Shown here in pieces: positions 49,242 to 60,821 of a DNA stretch of 64,000 bases. The translations under genes were made by a program, and so were the position numbers. Numbering within the stretch: position 1 is the stretch's first letter; each line of letters begins with the position of its first letter. The notes under the pieces were generated by a model that saw only the letters and a program-made list of their open reading frames with translations, ran no database searches and was not told the origin of the DNA. Source of the stretch: Nectonema munidae (Eukaryota; Nematomorpha; Nectonematoida; Nectonematidae); assembly GCA_030549495.1 (NCBI GenBank), contig JAUIRK010000541.1, forward strand, positions 107,001-171,000. The letters are read 5' to 3'.

Positions 49242-51947
49242 CCCTCAATAGTACTTAAATATCTAAAGATAAAAAACAAATATTAAAAACCTTATTTACA
49301 AAAAAGACAATTCTTTTTTAATTTTCTTTCTGTGTACCGGACATATTGTTCTTTTGCAATTGAAACAAATAGATCGACTCCATTTTTTGCATTCGTAATA
49401 TCTTCTAGCACGTTGTGGTTTTGTTACTTCATCGCATTCTAAAGCACAAGATTCATAGTTGGATGAAAAGCTTACAATAATGCATGCAAGTTTGGATTCT
49501 CTTCCAAAGGTTTGCTTTTTGTAAACGGTTTTTAGCAAAAGGTTCAGCAAAGTTAGAAGTAGAGAGATCTGAGAAATTTCTTTCTGGTTATGCAGAAACC
49601 CAATTTTGAGAAAAAAATAAAAGCATTATGCCAGCAGACGTCTATTATGTTGTAATTTATCAGTACTGGCCATCTTACACTCTTTCTACGTGTCATGAAC
49701 TCTTCTTTTATTCCATCCACCAGGTCTACTCCACTTTTGATTTCAGTATAATCAAGTATGGTGTTAGGCTTTAAATCTTCTCTAGAAGAAGCATCAATTT
49801 GAGAATGAGAAGATGAAAGTAGCAAAACATTTTTGTTTTTGCGTGGTGCATAGGAAAAAATACAATTTTAATTTCATGATCATAGAGTGAAAGAGTAGAA
49901 AAAACTTGACGGCCTTTCAATGTCTTCATGATGTGTGGAATTTCTTTCCTTGAGCTTTTGATAGTTCCTATTAGTGCCAATTTTTTTTAGCCAGTTCAAC
50001 AGCAAGTTTTTGAGAAGTAAAATACATCAGTATAAACTTCCCTTCCTGAACAAAAAAAGGCTCCATCAAATGAAGTTCAATACTGCAGGAAAAACTTTGC
50101 TCGTATTTTTTTTCAAGATCTTTATTTGGATCATCATGGATATATCCAGTGGCGGTTTTAGGGGGGGGAGGCATGCCCCCCTTCGTTTTTTGGCTGGACC
50201 CCATGTTGGCCCCTCCGCATCAAATACCTATTTTACTGGATTTAAAATTTACTCGAAACTTGTTATAATTTAATTTTTTTGAGTGAGTTTTGCATCCAAG
50301 GGAAGAAATATCTCTCTTATCTGGACGGGTGAATCTTAGACCAAGAGCACTCTTAATTTGAGGTCTCTACTGGCATCGGAACGTGTGAGCACCCCCCAAA
50401 TTGGTTATAAAAAACTAAAGTTTTAGAATTCTAAATATCGATAAGTAATTCTATTGAAAAAAATTGATAAGTTTTAAATTTTTTAGTTTTAAACCTATTT
50501 CTTTACAACTTTTTAAAAACTTACCCCTTGTTTGGCCCCCTCACTTTTGAAAATCCAGAACCGCCACTGGATATATCCTTTTAAGGCGAAACCGCAAGAA
50601 GCCTCACAATCCCAATATATTTTAACACCATATTTACGTGGTTTATTAGGCATGTAGACTCTACCAGGGACTTTGCCTGTATAGCCAACTAATTGTTCAT
50701 CTACGGTTATGTTGATATCAGGAATGCAGAAATTTTTTTGAAACAAGTTCCATAAATCACGAATTGCCGTGATTTTTTTCTTCACAGTTTCTGAAACTAT
50801 CAAAACGTAAACATTTTAGAAAAAACTTAAATCTTTGAAAATACATGGTTGCCTTATAAAAAGGTCTGCCATATACTTCTGTCCATAATTCTTGAAAATT
50901 TGTCATGTTTTCACGATCAACTCCTGCTCTAATTAGAATTGCAAACGAAGCTTTTATTTCTTCCATAGAAAATCTTGCCATATGAGGAGGATATTGTGCA
51001 CAATTATTTTTAGTTTTATATTCATAGCAAACATCACTCACTTTTCTGTTTGTATATCTCATAATAAATAAAAACATTTCCTCAGAATAAAAAAAGCATA
51101 AAAGATTCCATCACGGTGTTATAACTCTGCAAACAACTCCAGGCTTCTATGTTAAAATATTTCCTTTTCATAGAGCAGAAGGAATAAGGTTATAATTCCA
51201 ACGTATTCCGTTGGTTACGAGATTATAATCATACTCACAATTTTTTGGTTCACTTTCTTCGCTGCTTCCCTCTTCAGATTCTGATTCATCAACAAAAATT
51301 TTAATTTCGCCTTCATTGTCATCACCATTATGATTGCCTTGTGGTTCTTTCATCAGATCAGAAGTATCTTCATTCAACAAAAATTCGTCTACACAATGAT
51401 CGAACTCATTATTACCTTGAACATTTTCAGTCATTTCGATATCATTTTCTTGCAGCATGGATAAGAAAAAACGAGCCTTTTTAGAACATTTTCTTTCAGT
51501 TTCTTTCATTATGAACGAAGAACAACAGATAAATAAAAAGTCAAACGCGCTCGAAAAACAATAAAGTAATGAAAAATTATACGAAAGAAAAACTATTGTG
51601 CATATGGATTGAATAAACAAAATGAAGAAAAATTATAAAAGAAAACAGATGTGCTTGTCAAAAGTACTTTTACGATTCTAAGTAAGCCTTGCAAGCCATC
51701 ATTCATAGCAGTAATTATTACATAAAGCATATGTGTACAGTTTGTACACATAATACTAGGGTATGTTCTTTGCTTTTTATTTTTATACAGTAATACAAAA
51801 TACTTATTTTATATTTGAATATATTAGTCTTTATGATGTGTTTCAGTCCCAAGTGTGTATTGTTGTTGTAAAAAAATTCATAAAGATATTTTTTCTTTAT
51901 TAAAATCTTTTAAGTGTACATTTTGTACACAAGATACTATTGAGGGT
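49242..51947 (-). mobile_element. piggyBac transposon, 2.7 kb, inserted at TTAA, broken
   Basis: The left end is CCCTCAATAGTACTT. The right end reads CTTGTGTAC...AGTATCTT in reverse and matches as CCCTCAATAGTA. TTAA flanks both sides (49238-49241 and 51948-51951). The minus-strand transposase begins near 51620 with an acidic N-terminus. It then shows MARFSMEEIKASFAILIRAG, PDINITVDEQLVGYTGKVPG (first catalytic Asp region), YMPNKPRKYGVKIYWDCEAS and KSGVDLVDGIKEEF (late catalytic Asp region). It ends with a Cys-rich tail CKKWSRSICFNCKRTICPVH, the usual zinc-binding end. Frame changes and a nested hAT MITE at 50147-50569 have inactivated it. Domain order matches PGBD-type piggyBac. Confidence 0.9.
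50147..50569. mobile_element. hAT MITE nested in the piggyBac transposase
   Basis: A 423-bp insert begins CAGTGGCGGTTTTAGG and ends in AGAACCGCCACTG. It is flanked by identical GATATATC (50139-50146 and 50570-50577). Runs of G and C (GGGGGGGGAGGCATGCCCCC) sit inside the left end. CAGTGGCGG ends and 8-bp duplications are typical of hAT. It splits the piggyBac frame after the YWDCEAS block, so it came later than the piggyBac insertion. Confidence 0.9.
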
Positions 51948-52095
51948 TTAATGCTAAATTATAAATCGTAATTAGTGCTGAATAATATAAATTTTTATTT
52001 TTAAACATAAATTTAAATTTTATTCTAAACGAATATTTATAAAAATTTTATTTTATAAAATATCTTATGAAAACTATTATAAAATCACCCTGAGT
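51948..52095 (+). repeat. Interspersed repeat, copy B right part
   Basis: TTAATGCTAAATTATAAATC, then GTAATTAGTGCTGAATAATA, continues copy B after the piggyBac insertion and matches copy A at 48128 onward. It ends near ACTATTATAAAATCACC. Confidence 0.75.
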
Positions 52096-54096
52096 AAATT
52101 TCTACTAGGTTCGCCGCTACCTAATGGACTTGATTTAGTTTTTTATGTTTCATTTTATAAGCGGAAATTTTTTTTGAATTGTAATAATTCAGAATGTAAA
52201 TTTGGGGCAAGCAAATATGTGTTGCACTGCTCCATCTAATTTAATTTAGAGTGGTGATAAACAATATCTAAGATACTGTGGAGTAAGAAATTTTTACCAA
52301 ATTAATTTCTAAATTAAAAAAACTTAATTTTTTAAGTTTTATTTTTTTATTTTTTTTTTACTTAATATTTTATTTGCAAATTTATTTATTCGCGAAATTA
52401 AATGGCTATACTCATTGCCATTTAAGTTTTTAAACCCTTTGAAATGTTTCAGTCAAAATGGGAAAATATGAAAGGCTATAGTGGGCTCACACTGCTGTGG
52501 AATTAGAGTCGTAGCTAGATATGTTCACCGTCTATTTGACGATAGATTAAAACTGGTTCTAATGGTTTAGTTCGGTTAGGGCCCTAATTTTTGTAGTCCG
52601 TTCCGATCTGGTCCTTAGATATTATAGTCTAGTTTAAACTATAGATGATCTCGTCCAGTCTTGATCTGGATATTATGAGGACGGACTGAACCAGACTAGA
52701 CTGAACAAATCTAGCCGTAACTATATTTTTTGCTTTTGGAATCACAGTCTAATTTATTTAAAATCTTCAAATAAAGAAACAAAATAGGTGAAATAACTAG
52801 GGCCATTATTTCAAGGAAAGTATGAATTACTCTAATTTTGCTTAACTTTAAAGAAACAAATTCTATGTCTGATTTGTAAAAACTATATTGTCTTGTAAAA
52901 TGAATACAATTTGAGAAGGCCATGTGAAAGGAACTGCTCATCTTTTGATAAATATGAAGGCATAATGCGTGTTTCAAAACTTAGAACTGAAATCCATCTT
53001 GGAACAGGAACAGAATTTTGAAAGATAATAATAATTCTGTTACAAGATATGGATTCATCTAAATGATCTCTATTAAAGGAAAATGCTACAGTGAGAGGGA
53101 TTTTATAAAGCAATTCCTTCTAAAAACAACTAAAATTGTAAATCCATTGAAAGTTTATTTGTCCGTAGATATTTCATTTACAAGAAATACTATTGCTGAC
53201 CGAATTTGTTCCTGTGTAAGACACCATAATAATCCAAGACATCTTTAAGAAAGTTGAGCATGCTTATTATGATTATTGCCTTGACTTGTTTAATCTCGCA
53301 TATCTATCTACTGACGTATTGCCAATATAGTTGAGACGTATATTGGTGTTGCAACAAACATGGAGAACCTACATTCGAGCGCCATATTTACACATTTTCA
53401 TTGTATTATGCAACAGCAAAAACTGTTCAAAAATTTTGCAATTAAATTACATTATTTGCTTTGTCAAGACATTGACCCAGGCTGTGCTCTCAATCATTAC
53501 CAATTCTGCCAGTTGTTGAGAAAGATATGCATAAGGCCAGTTCCACAATAACGCAAGGACATTTAGACACAGGATAGCAGGTCTATATGATTCAGATTCA
53601 TTTGCGCGTGTTTCTTTGCTCAATTTAACCAGTTCAAACTTGTAGGAGAATAAAAATATTATATTGTGTGGGACTTTAGTTATGTGTTGGCCCGTATAGC
53701 AATAAATCATGGTTCATACGGCCTGTTAATCTAATAGTCTTGCAAATCAACTCTACCTCTGATTTTGACCATTAAAATTTGTGTACAGCCAACAAATGTA
53801 TAAAAAAAAAGTGTAATTTATGTTATAAAATAAGAATATTTCAAAGTTCAGTTATATTTAGTTTTTTGCTGATATCTCTGTGCAAAAGCTTTACTTGTGT
53901 CTTTTTAATGAAGCACCACGTGATACTTTTACCAATGGAAAATAAGAAAATTTCATTGTATCCACTCCTAAACGAACTTTTATGAGTAATGTATGTAGAC
54001 GGAGTCGATTGCTAAAAATTTGCCTCCACAACCGATGATGACTAGACTGCTCCATCTTCTAAGATTGGGATTCATTAATTACTTACTATTTCATAG
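52096..54096. other. Rest of ph intron 4, AT-rich
   Basis: Around 52540-52720 a stretch with GGTCC/AGTCTAG motifs forms diffuse short inverted repeats. Small open frames near 52711-53710 on both strands lack recognisable domains. No exon in phase was found. Confidence 0.5.
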
Positions 54097-54348
54097 AATC
54101 TAGTTCCACTTCTCAAAAGAGGAAAAAAAATTCAAGCAAAAGTTCAGCTGTTAAAAAGAAAGAAACGTCATCCCCTCATTCGATAAGTTTGATAACTTCT
54201 CCGACCAGACTTTCATATAAAACGTCAGTAACGACAGAAGCGTTCAAAGAAACGCAATTACTCTTTGATCACGATGAGGATGAAACAAAACCGCTACAAA
54301 TCGATGAAAATTGCTCAGCTCCACTGAAACTTTTACCAACGTCTCAGC
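54097..54348 (+). CDS. ph: polyhomeotic-like gene, exon 5
   Basis: After acceptor TATTTCATAG, two bases complete the split codon from exon 4 to Glu. The frame then reads SSSTSQKRKKNSSSKSSAVK, SPHSISLITSPTRLSYKTS and LLFDHDEDETKPLQIDENC, ending at donor CAGC|GTAATT one base into a codon. The first part is a basic Lys/Ser cluster, possibly a nuclear localisation signal. The acidic stretch that follows is not a known domain. The 252-bp exon keeps phase at both ends. Confidence 0.75.
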
Positions 54349-54454
54349 GTAATTGATTTTTTTTTTATATAGAAACTTTGCTTCCACCCTTTCACTTTAG
54401 ATAGGACTTTTTCAATCGAATTTTATATCCATTTAAGGCCGAGTTCCTCTACAC

Positions 54455-54982
54455 GACGTGGGCAAACTACGTCCCGCATTGCGCGTGCGGCCCTCCAAAG
54501 GATTTTATGTGGCCCTTGAGATACAATTATTTAAGCTCATTCCCCCTAGTTTACTATGATTGATTCAAAAATTGTGACTGTCTGGAAAATTTTAGATATT
54601 CAATCTAAACGATACTAAACCGTTAAAACTATTTTTACCGAAATGGCTTACTTTTCCATTATATTTAGTGTTTCGAGTGTATGATAAATGTGAATCTAGT
54701 AGTTATTCCTAAAATGAAGTTTTATCATTTAACAATATTTTTTACGATTCCATTTTCTTACAGATGTTTAAATAAATTTGCCTTAAAAATTAAAATTTTG
54801 ATGAATAAATATAAATAGTTTCATTATATACTAATAAAAAGTCTTCTTCGAATTAATAATATTTTAAGGAAATTTTTTTATATTAGCAAATTTCTAGATT
54901 TTTAATACCTGTCATGCCCCTTTCCGTCTAAATCCTAACCTTTCAAATGCGGTCCTTTCACGAAAAAGTTGGCCCATCTCTG
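54455..54982. mobile_element. hAT (Charlie-like) MITE in ph intron 5
   Basis: The left end GACGTGGGCAAACTACGTCC leads into GCGTGCGGCCCTCC. The right end has TTGGCCCATCTCTG. This is the classic GTGGGCAAACTACGGCCC hAT terminus. Flanks CTCTACAC (54447-54454) and CTCTACCC (54983-54990) match at 7 of 8. It has no coding content. Confidence 0.7.
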
Positions 54983-55099
54983 CTCTACCCGGATAAAATT
55001 TTTATCTCATGGTAAAAATGCCTATTATCATTTTTAAGAAGAAAAGAAACACATGTGTTAAATATACCTTAATGAACATATTGATATGAAATAATCTTT

Positions 55100-57200
55100 T
55101 TAAAATTGTAGAAATGATTGGTACTTAAATTTCAGTAAAGTTAGACTCTCATTAGTTGACAATAATGTGAGATTCACTTGGTTTTCTTGAATCACTAATC
55201 GAAGCAGTGCAACATTGTCAAATCTTTGCTCTTGGGCTGATTTAACGGGTGTAGTTGTAATAGTAGAGATTGTGTGTTTTTCTGCTTCGTAAAAGTCCAA
55301 ATCACATCATACTCCCACTCCTTACTTCCTCAACACTTTTAGCAACAGTTGTCTTTACACTTCCCGCAATGTCGCTTTAGTAGTTATCATCCGATTCAGC
55401 AATACTGAATGATAAGTCCCATCAGGGTGCAAATGCCATCCAACATAATCCTTACATGCCGCTGCAATGCTAGTACAGATCAAACTAATAATATAAATGA
55501 TATAATAAAATCAAAATATCTAATATTTTGAGTAATAAAAATAACAACACACCGTTCGCCTAGTAATTGCAAATCGTTTCTCATAACTACTATGTGGCTG
55601 ATATGCTAATTCTGTATTTTCTTAATTTATTATTAAAGTACACATTAATAAAAGTTGTTCCATCATAAACCAATGAAACTTAGTATCTGGTATCGCATTA
55701 ACAAACTTATGTTTAACACAGTCGGCACAAAATGACTTCTAATACTTCTGCAATAATTTTGATTTCCTTGCATATTAATCAAAGAATAGCTTTTTTTTTT
55801 TATAAATTCAATTCCAATGCAATATTATACAAGACTGTTTCACAGACTGAACTGAGCCTTTCTCGATATAAGAAAAACAATTCAGTATTCGTACATTGTT
55901 CACCAGATAAATTAAATGGAATTACCTATTTAAACATTGTTTCCAATCCTCCAAATTTGTTAATCGTAATACAGTTTGTTTGTTCAGCAACTTCATTATA
56001 AATTTGCCTTAATATAAGTTTTTTTCTCATTCATTCATTCATTCATTTTACTTAGTAGTTAGTTCTAATGCTTTTAAGAACTCGTTCACAAAAGGATTCA
56101 AAATAATCAAATATTCTTCGGTCACTGATCGAAGAATTTATAGAATTAGTGGGCAAATGAATTTGACGTTTATCTGTGTTATCTTTATAACGTAACATCA
56201 TAAGGTAATCAATCCAATTGGTTTTCTTTTGCTGTTAATTTAGGAATATGCCTTATTGGCGAAGATTCCAACAATTCATTATCAGTTGGCAACAACTGAA
56301 GAGAAGTCCTATTAACTGATTGTTCCCGTGGTTCATGAATATTACCATTCAAATTACAATTAAACATTCTTATATCCATTAGTTCACAATTTACCAATAT
56401 TTCAGATAAATAAGATTTGTCCATTAAATACAAATTGTGTGCAACACAAATACAAAAATTTTCTAAGGGATTGAAATCTGCAAGTTAAAGAAGCATAAAT
56501 AGGATGCAGTGCTACAAGTGCAATATGCATTTTGATACATTACACCACCACATCTTTACTTCTACAATACTCCGCCAACGGATCCTTTTGCAAATAATCT
56601 CTTAATTTGGAACCAAATTGAGCTTTATAAAAGCAATTAATGGGTCTATTGCGTATCAAAACATTTAGTTGTTCAAATATGTAGTCAACCACCATGGAAC
56701 GATGAATGAATTCTTTTTCAATGATAACTTGCAAATTCACAACACATTCATGAGCAAAAGTTGTAGTGGTACTTTCTGACGTGGATGTGCTAATTCTACT
56801 GTTATTCGTCCTCGATCTACTGGTTAAATAATAAATTCATTCTGTTTTTAAACAATTTATCTGCACTTCTAAAGGACAATTATATACGATATCTGTACCT
56901 TCAATTAAAAATCTCTTTCCTAAACCATGCTCAGAAAATACAAAATTGCCTACCAATCGATTCACTTTGTAATCCACTGTGGTATTGCACAAAATATTAT
57001 CACCGTTATATGTGAATTGTGTTGGCTTATAATATCCTTCAATAAACCTATTATACGTATCATCACAAACGTTTAATAAAGGTTTTTTAAAATTTTTATG
57101 AGGAAGTAATTGTGACTTCTATTGCTTCTATGATTTCTGAGTGAGCCCCAACTACACAACAAAAAAACTAAAAGCTTCAATAAAAAGGGGTAAATTATTG
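55100..57200 (-). pseudogene. Unidentified multi-segment coding fossil in ph intron 5
   Basis: Several minus-strand open segments with normal amino-acid balance lie in order. The upstream one contains RFIEGYYKPTQFTYNGDN and DIVYNCPLEVQINC. Next comes NLQVIIEKEFIHRSMVVDY with INCFYKAQFGSKLRDYL. A further one has SYLSEILVNCELMDIRMFN, and the last includes CKDYVGWHLHPDGTYHS. I do not recognise the family. Paired cysteines and the absence of polymerase or DDE motifs leave a virus-like surface protein or an orphan transposon ORF possible. It is broken in several places and treated as a fossil. Confidence 0.4.
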
Positions 57201-57483
57201 TATGAAACTAGATGGCGTTAAATTATTAGTTACCTATTTTGGAAATTAATTATTACGAATCAAAAAGTGTGATAAACAGTATAAAGTATAATATAGCATA
57301 GCTCATATTCCTATGCTGCTTCATTCTCATTTAACCCATGTAAAAAATAGATAGGGAATAAAGGACAAAATTTTCATAGAGTCCGTCAATGATGCTATAA
57401 TGAATTATTCTGAAAAGTGAAGATTAGTATCGTGTGATTAACATTCAGCAAATGAGCGTTTATGTTTTGTATTATGCTAACAG

Positions 57484-57663
57484 ATGTCCTGGGCAACAAG
57501 TCCGCTACCAAGAAGAGGAATAAAATTTTCACTAGTAAAGAATCGCAAACCAAGTCATCTCAGCGCTACAAGTATTCCCTTCACAAAAATGACCTCATCA
57601 AATCATCCATGGCCAATTTTAACGAAAACTCTCTAAACCAAGTGATTCTTGATGACACAAAGC
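57484..57663 (+). CDS. ph: polyhomeotic-like gene, exon 6
   Basis: The acceptor TGCTAACAG is followed by two bases that complete the split codon of exon 5. The reading is VLGNKSATKKRNKIFTSKES, then SSQRYKYSLHKNDLIKSS and NSLNQVILDDTK. It ends one base into a codon at donor AAGC|GTAACA. If this donor is not used, the frame stays open to a TGA at 57708, so an alternative short isoform is possible. The composition is basic and Ser-rich with no known domain. The 180-bp exon keeps phase on both sides. Confidence 0.65.
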
Positions 57664-58374
57664 GTAACATATTTCTCCGTTCTTCTTTATCTCTTCCTTC
57701 TATTTCTTGAATCTATGATATCCCGCTAACTATTTTTATATGCCAGCAGTTGTGTGCGGTTTAAACATGAATAAAATTTAAATAATTTCGCGCTCATAAA
57801 AGTTAAAGAACCCTTTAATTTTTAAGTTATTTGTCCATTTTTTGATATTTCATCATGATAGATTTTCAATATGATGTAAGAAAAGGGGCATCAAGTGGAG
57901 ATGGAAAGTAATCAATCGACTTGGACTCCAAGTACTTGTAAAAATCAGACTCTGATATTTGAAGATTTATCTTAATATATTTAAAACCGCTTCCTTGCTC
58001 ACAGCCTCGATTCAAAAAGCGGCACTATATATGTCTACAAAAATTTATTTATTATCATTTTTTAAAATATACTAAAAAAATCATGTGCGCCTTTTAAATG
58101 TTATTATTTGGTTATTCTGAACAAGAATATCTCCCTTTTTTAATTATACTTCTGTATCAATCTGAAAATTCTCAATATTAAACTTGAGATTCTAGAGAGT
58201 GAACCAAAATGAAATTTACCATTTCGACATTTTAAGCCCTTTATCAAAATATTTCTCTATTCAAAAATACTGCAAATCTTTTTGAATGCATCCAAAATTT
58301 TCTAAGTTTTGGCAATCACTAATTAAATACATGAAAATGGTTGGAATTTTATGGTTTTTGTATTTTTTTATACT

Positions 58375-58765
58375 CGGTATTGCATCGAAGGTAGTTGCGG
58401 CGGGTATTTGGAAGGAATAGGAGTCAGTTGATATTTAATAGAGCCCTCCACGGCCTTAGCCCACACCCGTCTCTCATTTTATTATTTTGCCGCCACAATA
58501 AAAATGCCCGCAACGGCCCCATATCCAAAACCGTACCAAACCAAGACTTGGGATCATTACTACAAAGAATGGCTTGGGAATAGTCTTGCGTTCGATTCCC
58601 CATGTACCCGAAATATTATTTCTTATTGCTTAATCTGATGCCATTGGGTTGATTTCAGGAAGGGCATTCAGTCAAGAAATGGACCACGGTTAAAAAAAAG
58701 TCCTACGAATTTGTGTGTGTGAGGCACATCTTACCCTCTGGATTCCGGAACAAAGGACGTTAAAC
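58375..58765 (+). repeat. LINE/SINE 3' tail repeat in ph intron 6
   Basis: A block less AT-rich than its surroundings contains GTTGCGGCGGGTATTTGG, GTCTTGCGTTCGATTCCCC and GATTTCAGGAAGGGCATTCA, ending near GGATTCCGGAACAAAGG. The GGAAGGGCATYC-type tail is a common 3' end of RTE-clade LINEs and of SINEs that borrow it. The GCGTTCGATTCCCC motif resembles a pol III B box. The exact family is not assigned. Confidence 0.5.
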
Positions 58766-60013
58766 AAAGTTTTTTCTAATTATATTAAATAGTAAACCTT
58801 TTTTTGCCAAATTAAACATTAAGCGAAACACCCTTTCAATAATAAAATATAGTGACTCGTGTGTCATGAATCATGATCACTTTGTTTGCCATATGTTCCT
58901 CACCAATACACTAATGTGGTCAATATATAGAGGTTTAATTTTACGTATAGTTGGTTACTTGGAAAAATGATTAGATATGGTAAGGGTTAGTAGGATGATA
59001 TTATCTTTGTGTTTGCATACGTTTTTGTATGTATTACATGTTAATATGTCATTTTTTATCTTTATAAAAGAACAAATTAAAGCTTAAACTCAAGTTTAAG
59101 CTTATGAAAGTACCAGGCGTAATCAATTAACGATAACTAACGAAATAAAAGCGAAATCACGCCTTCAAAAATACCCTTCGTTATCGTTTTTATGATGTTA
59201 GATTTAAAACAAATTTTATTTTTTAAAGTGCTGTTTAAAAATGCAATATCATTGCCGGTTGGGCTTTTTAAAGCTGACCCTGCAGAAATAAGATGATCAG
59301 CAAGACTAGATATTCTCTCACTGCAGCACTTGTTGCCATGATACATAAACATTACGTGCAACAAGGGAAAGTGTGGGAAAATTGCTTCAAAATAATATTA
59401 TATATATTGTATACGTAATAAAAAATGTACTTCTTCTAAAGAAACAAATAAAGCTTTGATGGCGTAAAAGTGTCAGTGTGCGTGATGTATGTGTGATGTA
59501 GCGTTCCACTTTATACGATCAGATATGATGTATGAATGAATATCGTATAAATCAATTTACAGTTTAACCAACCAACAGTACTAATATTGAACTAGCACCG
59601 CCTCTCAGTAAGTTTTATACAAATGACCCGCATCCGCAATTGATATGTGAGTGGCCCGCTTTCCATAGTCCTCTAGTATTTAATAAAATATAGCAGTCAC
59701 AGTCTGGTTTTCTTAAGTAATGGAAAAATTAGTGGAAGTTATGCAACGTCCAACTCTGATATTTTCCCTCTAACTGCGCTACCCTAATTGATAGAATATC
59801 TTCAATAATTGGACGGATAGGATTGCCATGATCGGGAATCAGCCCAGGATGACTGGATCGATATAAATTTATTGGAACTTGATCTATTATTAAGTTTTTA
59901 ATAATATCCAATACAATTATCCCGATTAGTTAAAATATTTTATCTAACACTAATCGCAACTAAGCTTCTCATACTTTCAATTCTCACATTAACGCTTAAA
60001 CACATTAAGTATC

Positions 60014-60095
60014 AATGTTCCAAAAGGAAACACAGACTAACTCTTGCTTAAAACAGACTGAAGTGAGGTGCGTTCCTTTGGGAACATTTGTACTA
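60014..60095. repeat. Small palindromic repeat
   Basis: CAATGTTCCAAAAGGAAAC and GTTCCTTTGGGAACATT form an inverted repeat about 80 bases across. The same GTTCCCAAAGGGAAC-GCAGACGA sequence occurs inside the hAT element near 16636, so this is a recurrent small element. Confidence 0.5.
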
Positions 60096-60441
60096 AATGG
60101 ATTAGGGATCAGGTTTTTGAAAACGAATTGTCTGCTTATTTTTTCTATGTGATTTTAAAAGCATAAGATTCGTATTTTATAGGACACAGGTGTCCCATTC
60201 TTTAAATATTTACAACCTTAAATTTTGTTCCTCAAAATTAGACAACTACCTTTCAATGATATATTTGTTTATATTTTTTAATTAATAAATGAATCATTAC
60301 AAATCCAGAAGTATGTTGAACACCCCGTCATTTTAAAATATTTTTTATGAGCCCATTTTTTTCATTATTTGTTAAATAGCGAACCGTTTTGTGGAATATT
60401 CGTTGATCGTGTATTAATTTTAACATTTGAACGCTTAACAG

Positions 60442-60821
60442 ACGTGTCCTTCACTACAACTACTCAAAGTAATACCAATACCAGCGCACCCCTCTCTTTG
60501 CTACTTCCTTTTGAAAAATCTGTTAAAAGAGAATTTTCCATCCCTCCCAAATTCCACGTAAAGAGCACTCTCCCTTCAACGCCTTCAATAGTGTCTTCGT
60601 TTCCTTTAATCTCCTCCCTTATATCATCAGAAGCCGTTTGTTCTGGCAATCTCCCTAAAACAATTCTCAAAACACCCAGTCCTCCAAGTATTTCTCCTTT
60701 CTCGTCATCCAATGGTGATAAATGTGCTGAATCCGGAGGTCTTTATCCTTCGCTACCAAAAAGGGTGCTTACTCATTTTATCGATGGCTTTCTCATCAAG
60801 GAATCCAGTGAGCCTTTTGAG
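60442..60821 (+). CDS. ph: polyhomeotic-like gene, exon 7, carrying the HD1 signature
   Basis: The acceptor CGCTTAACAG plus two bases completes the split codon of exon 6. The frame reads VSFTTTTQSNTNTSAPLSL, then SIPPKFHVKSTLPSTPS and KTILKTPSPPSISPFSSS. It ends LTHFIDGFLIKESSEPFE at donor GAG|GTATGA in phase 0. The last block matches the polyhomeotic homology domain 1 (HD1), known as LTHVIEGFVIQEGAEPFPV in vertebrate PHC and fly Ph. HD1 is specific to this family, so the gene assignment rests mainly here. An earlier AG at 60378-60379 would put the exon out of phase. Ph is a PRC1 subunit that compacts chromatin through SAM-domain polymers in the nucleus. Confidence 0.88.

Noticed and set aside
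60369-60441. Earlier start for ph exon 7 at the AG near 60379
   Set aside because: It would leave one base before the first codon and break phase with exon 6. The AG at 60440-60441 keeps phase.
60464-60712. Minus-strand 82-codon frame
   Set aside because: Antisense shadow of ph exon 7.
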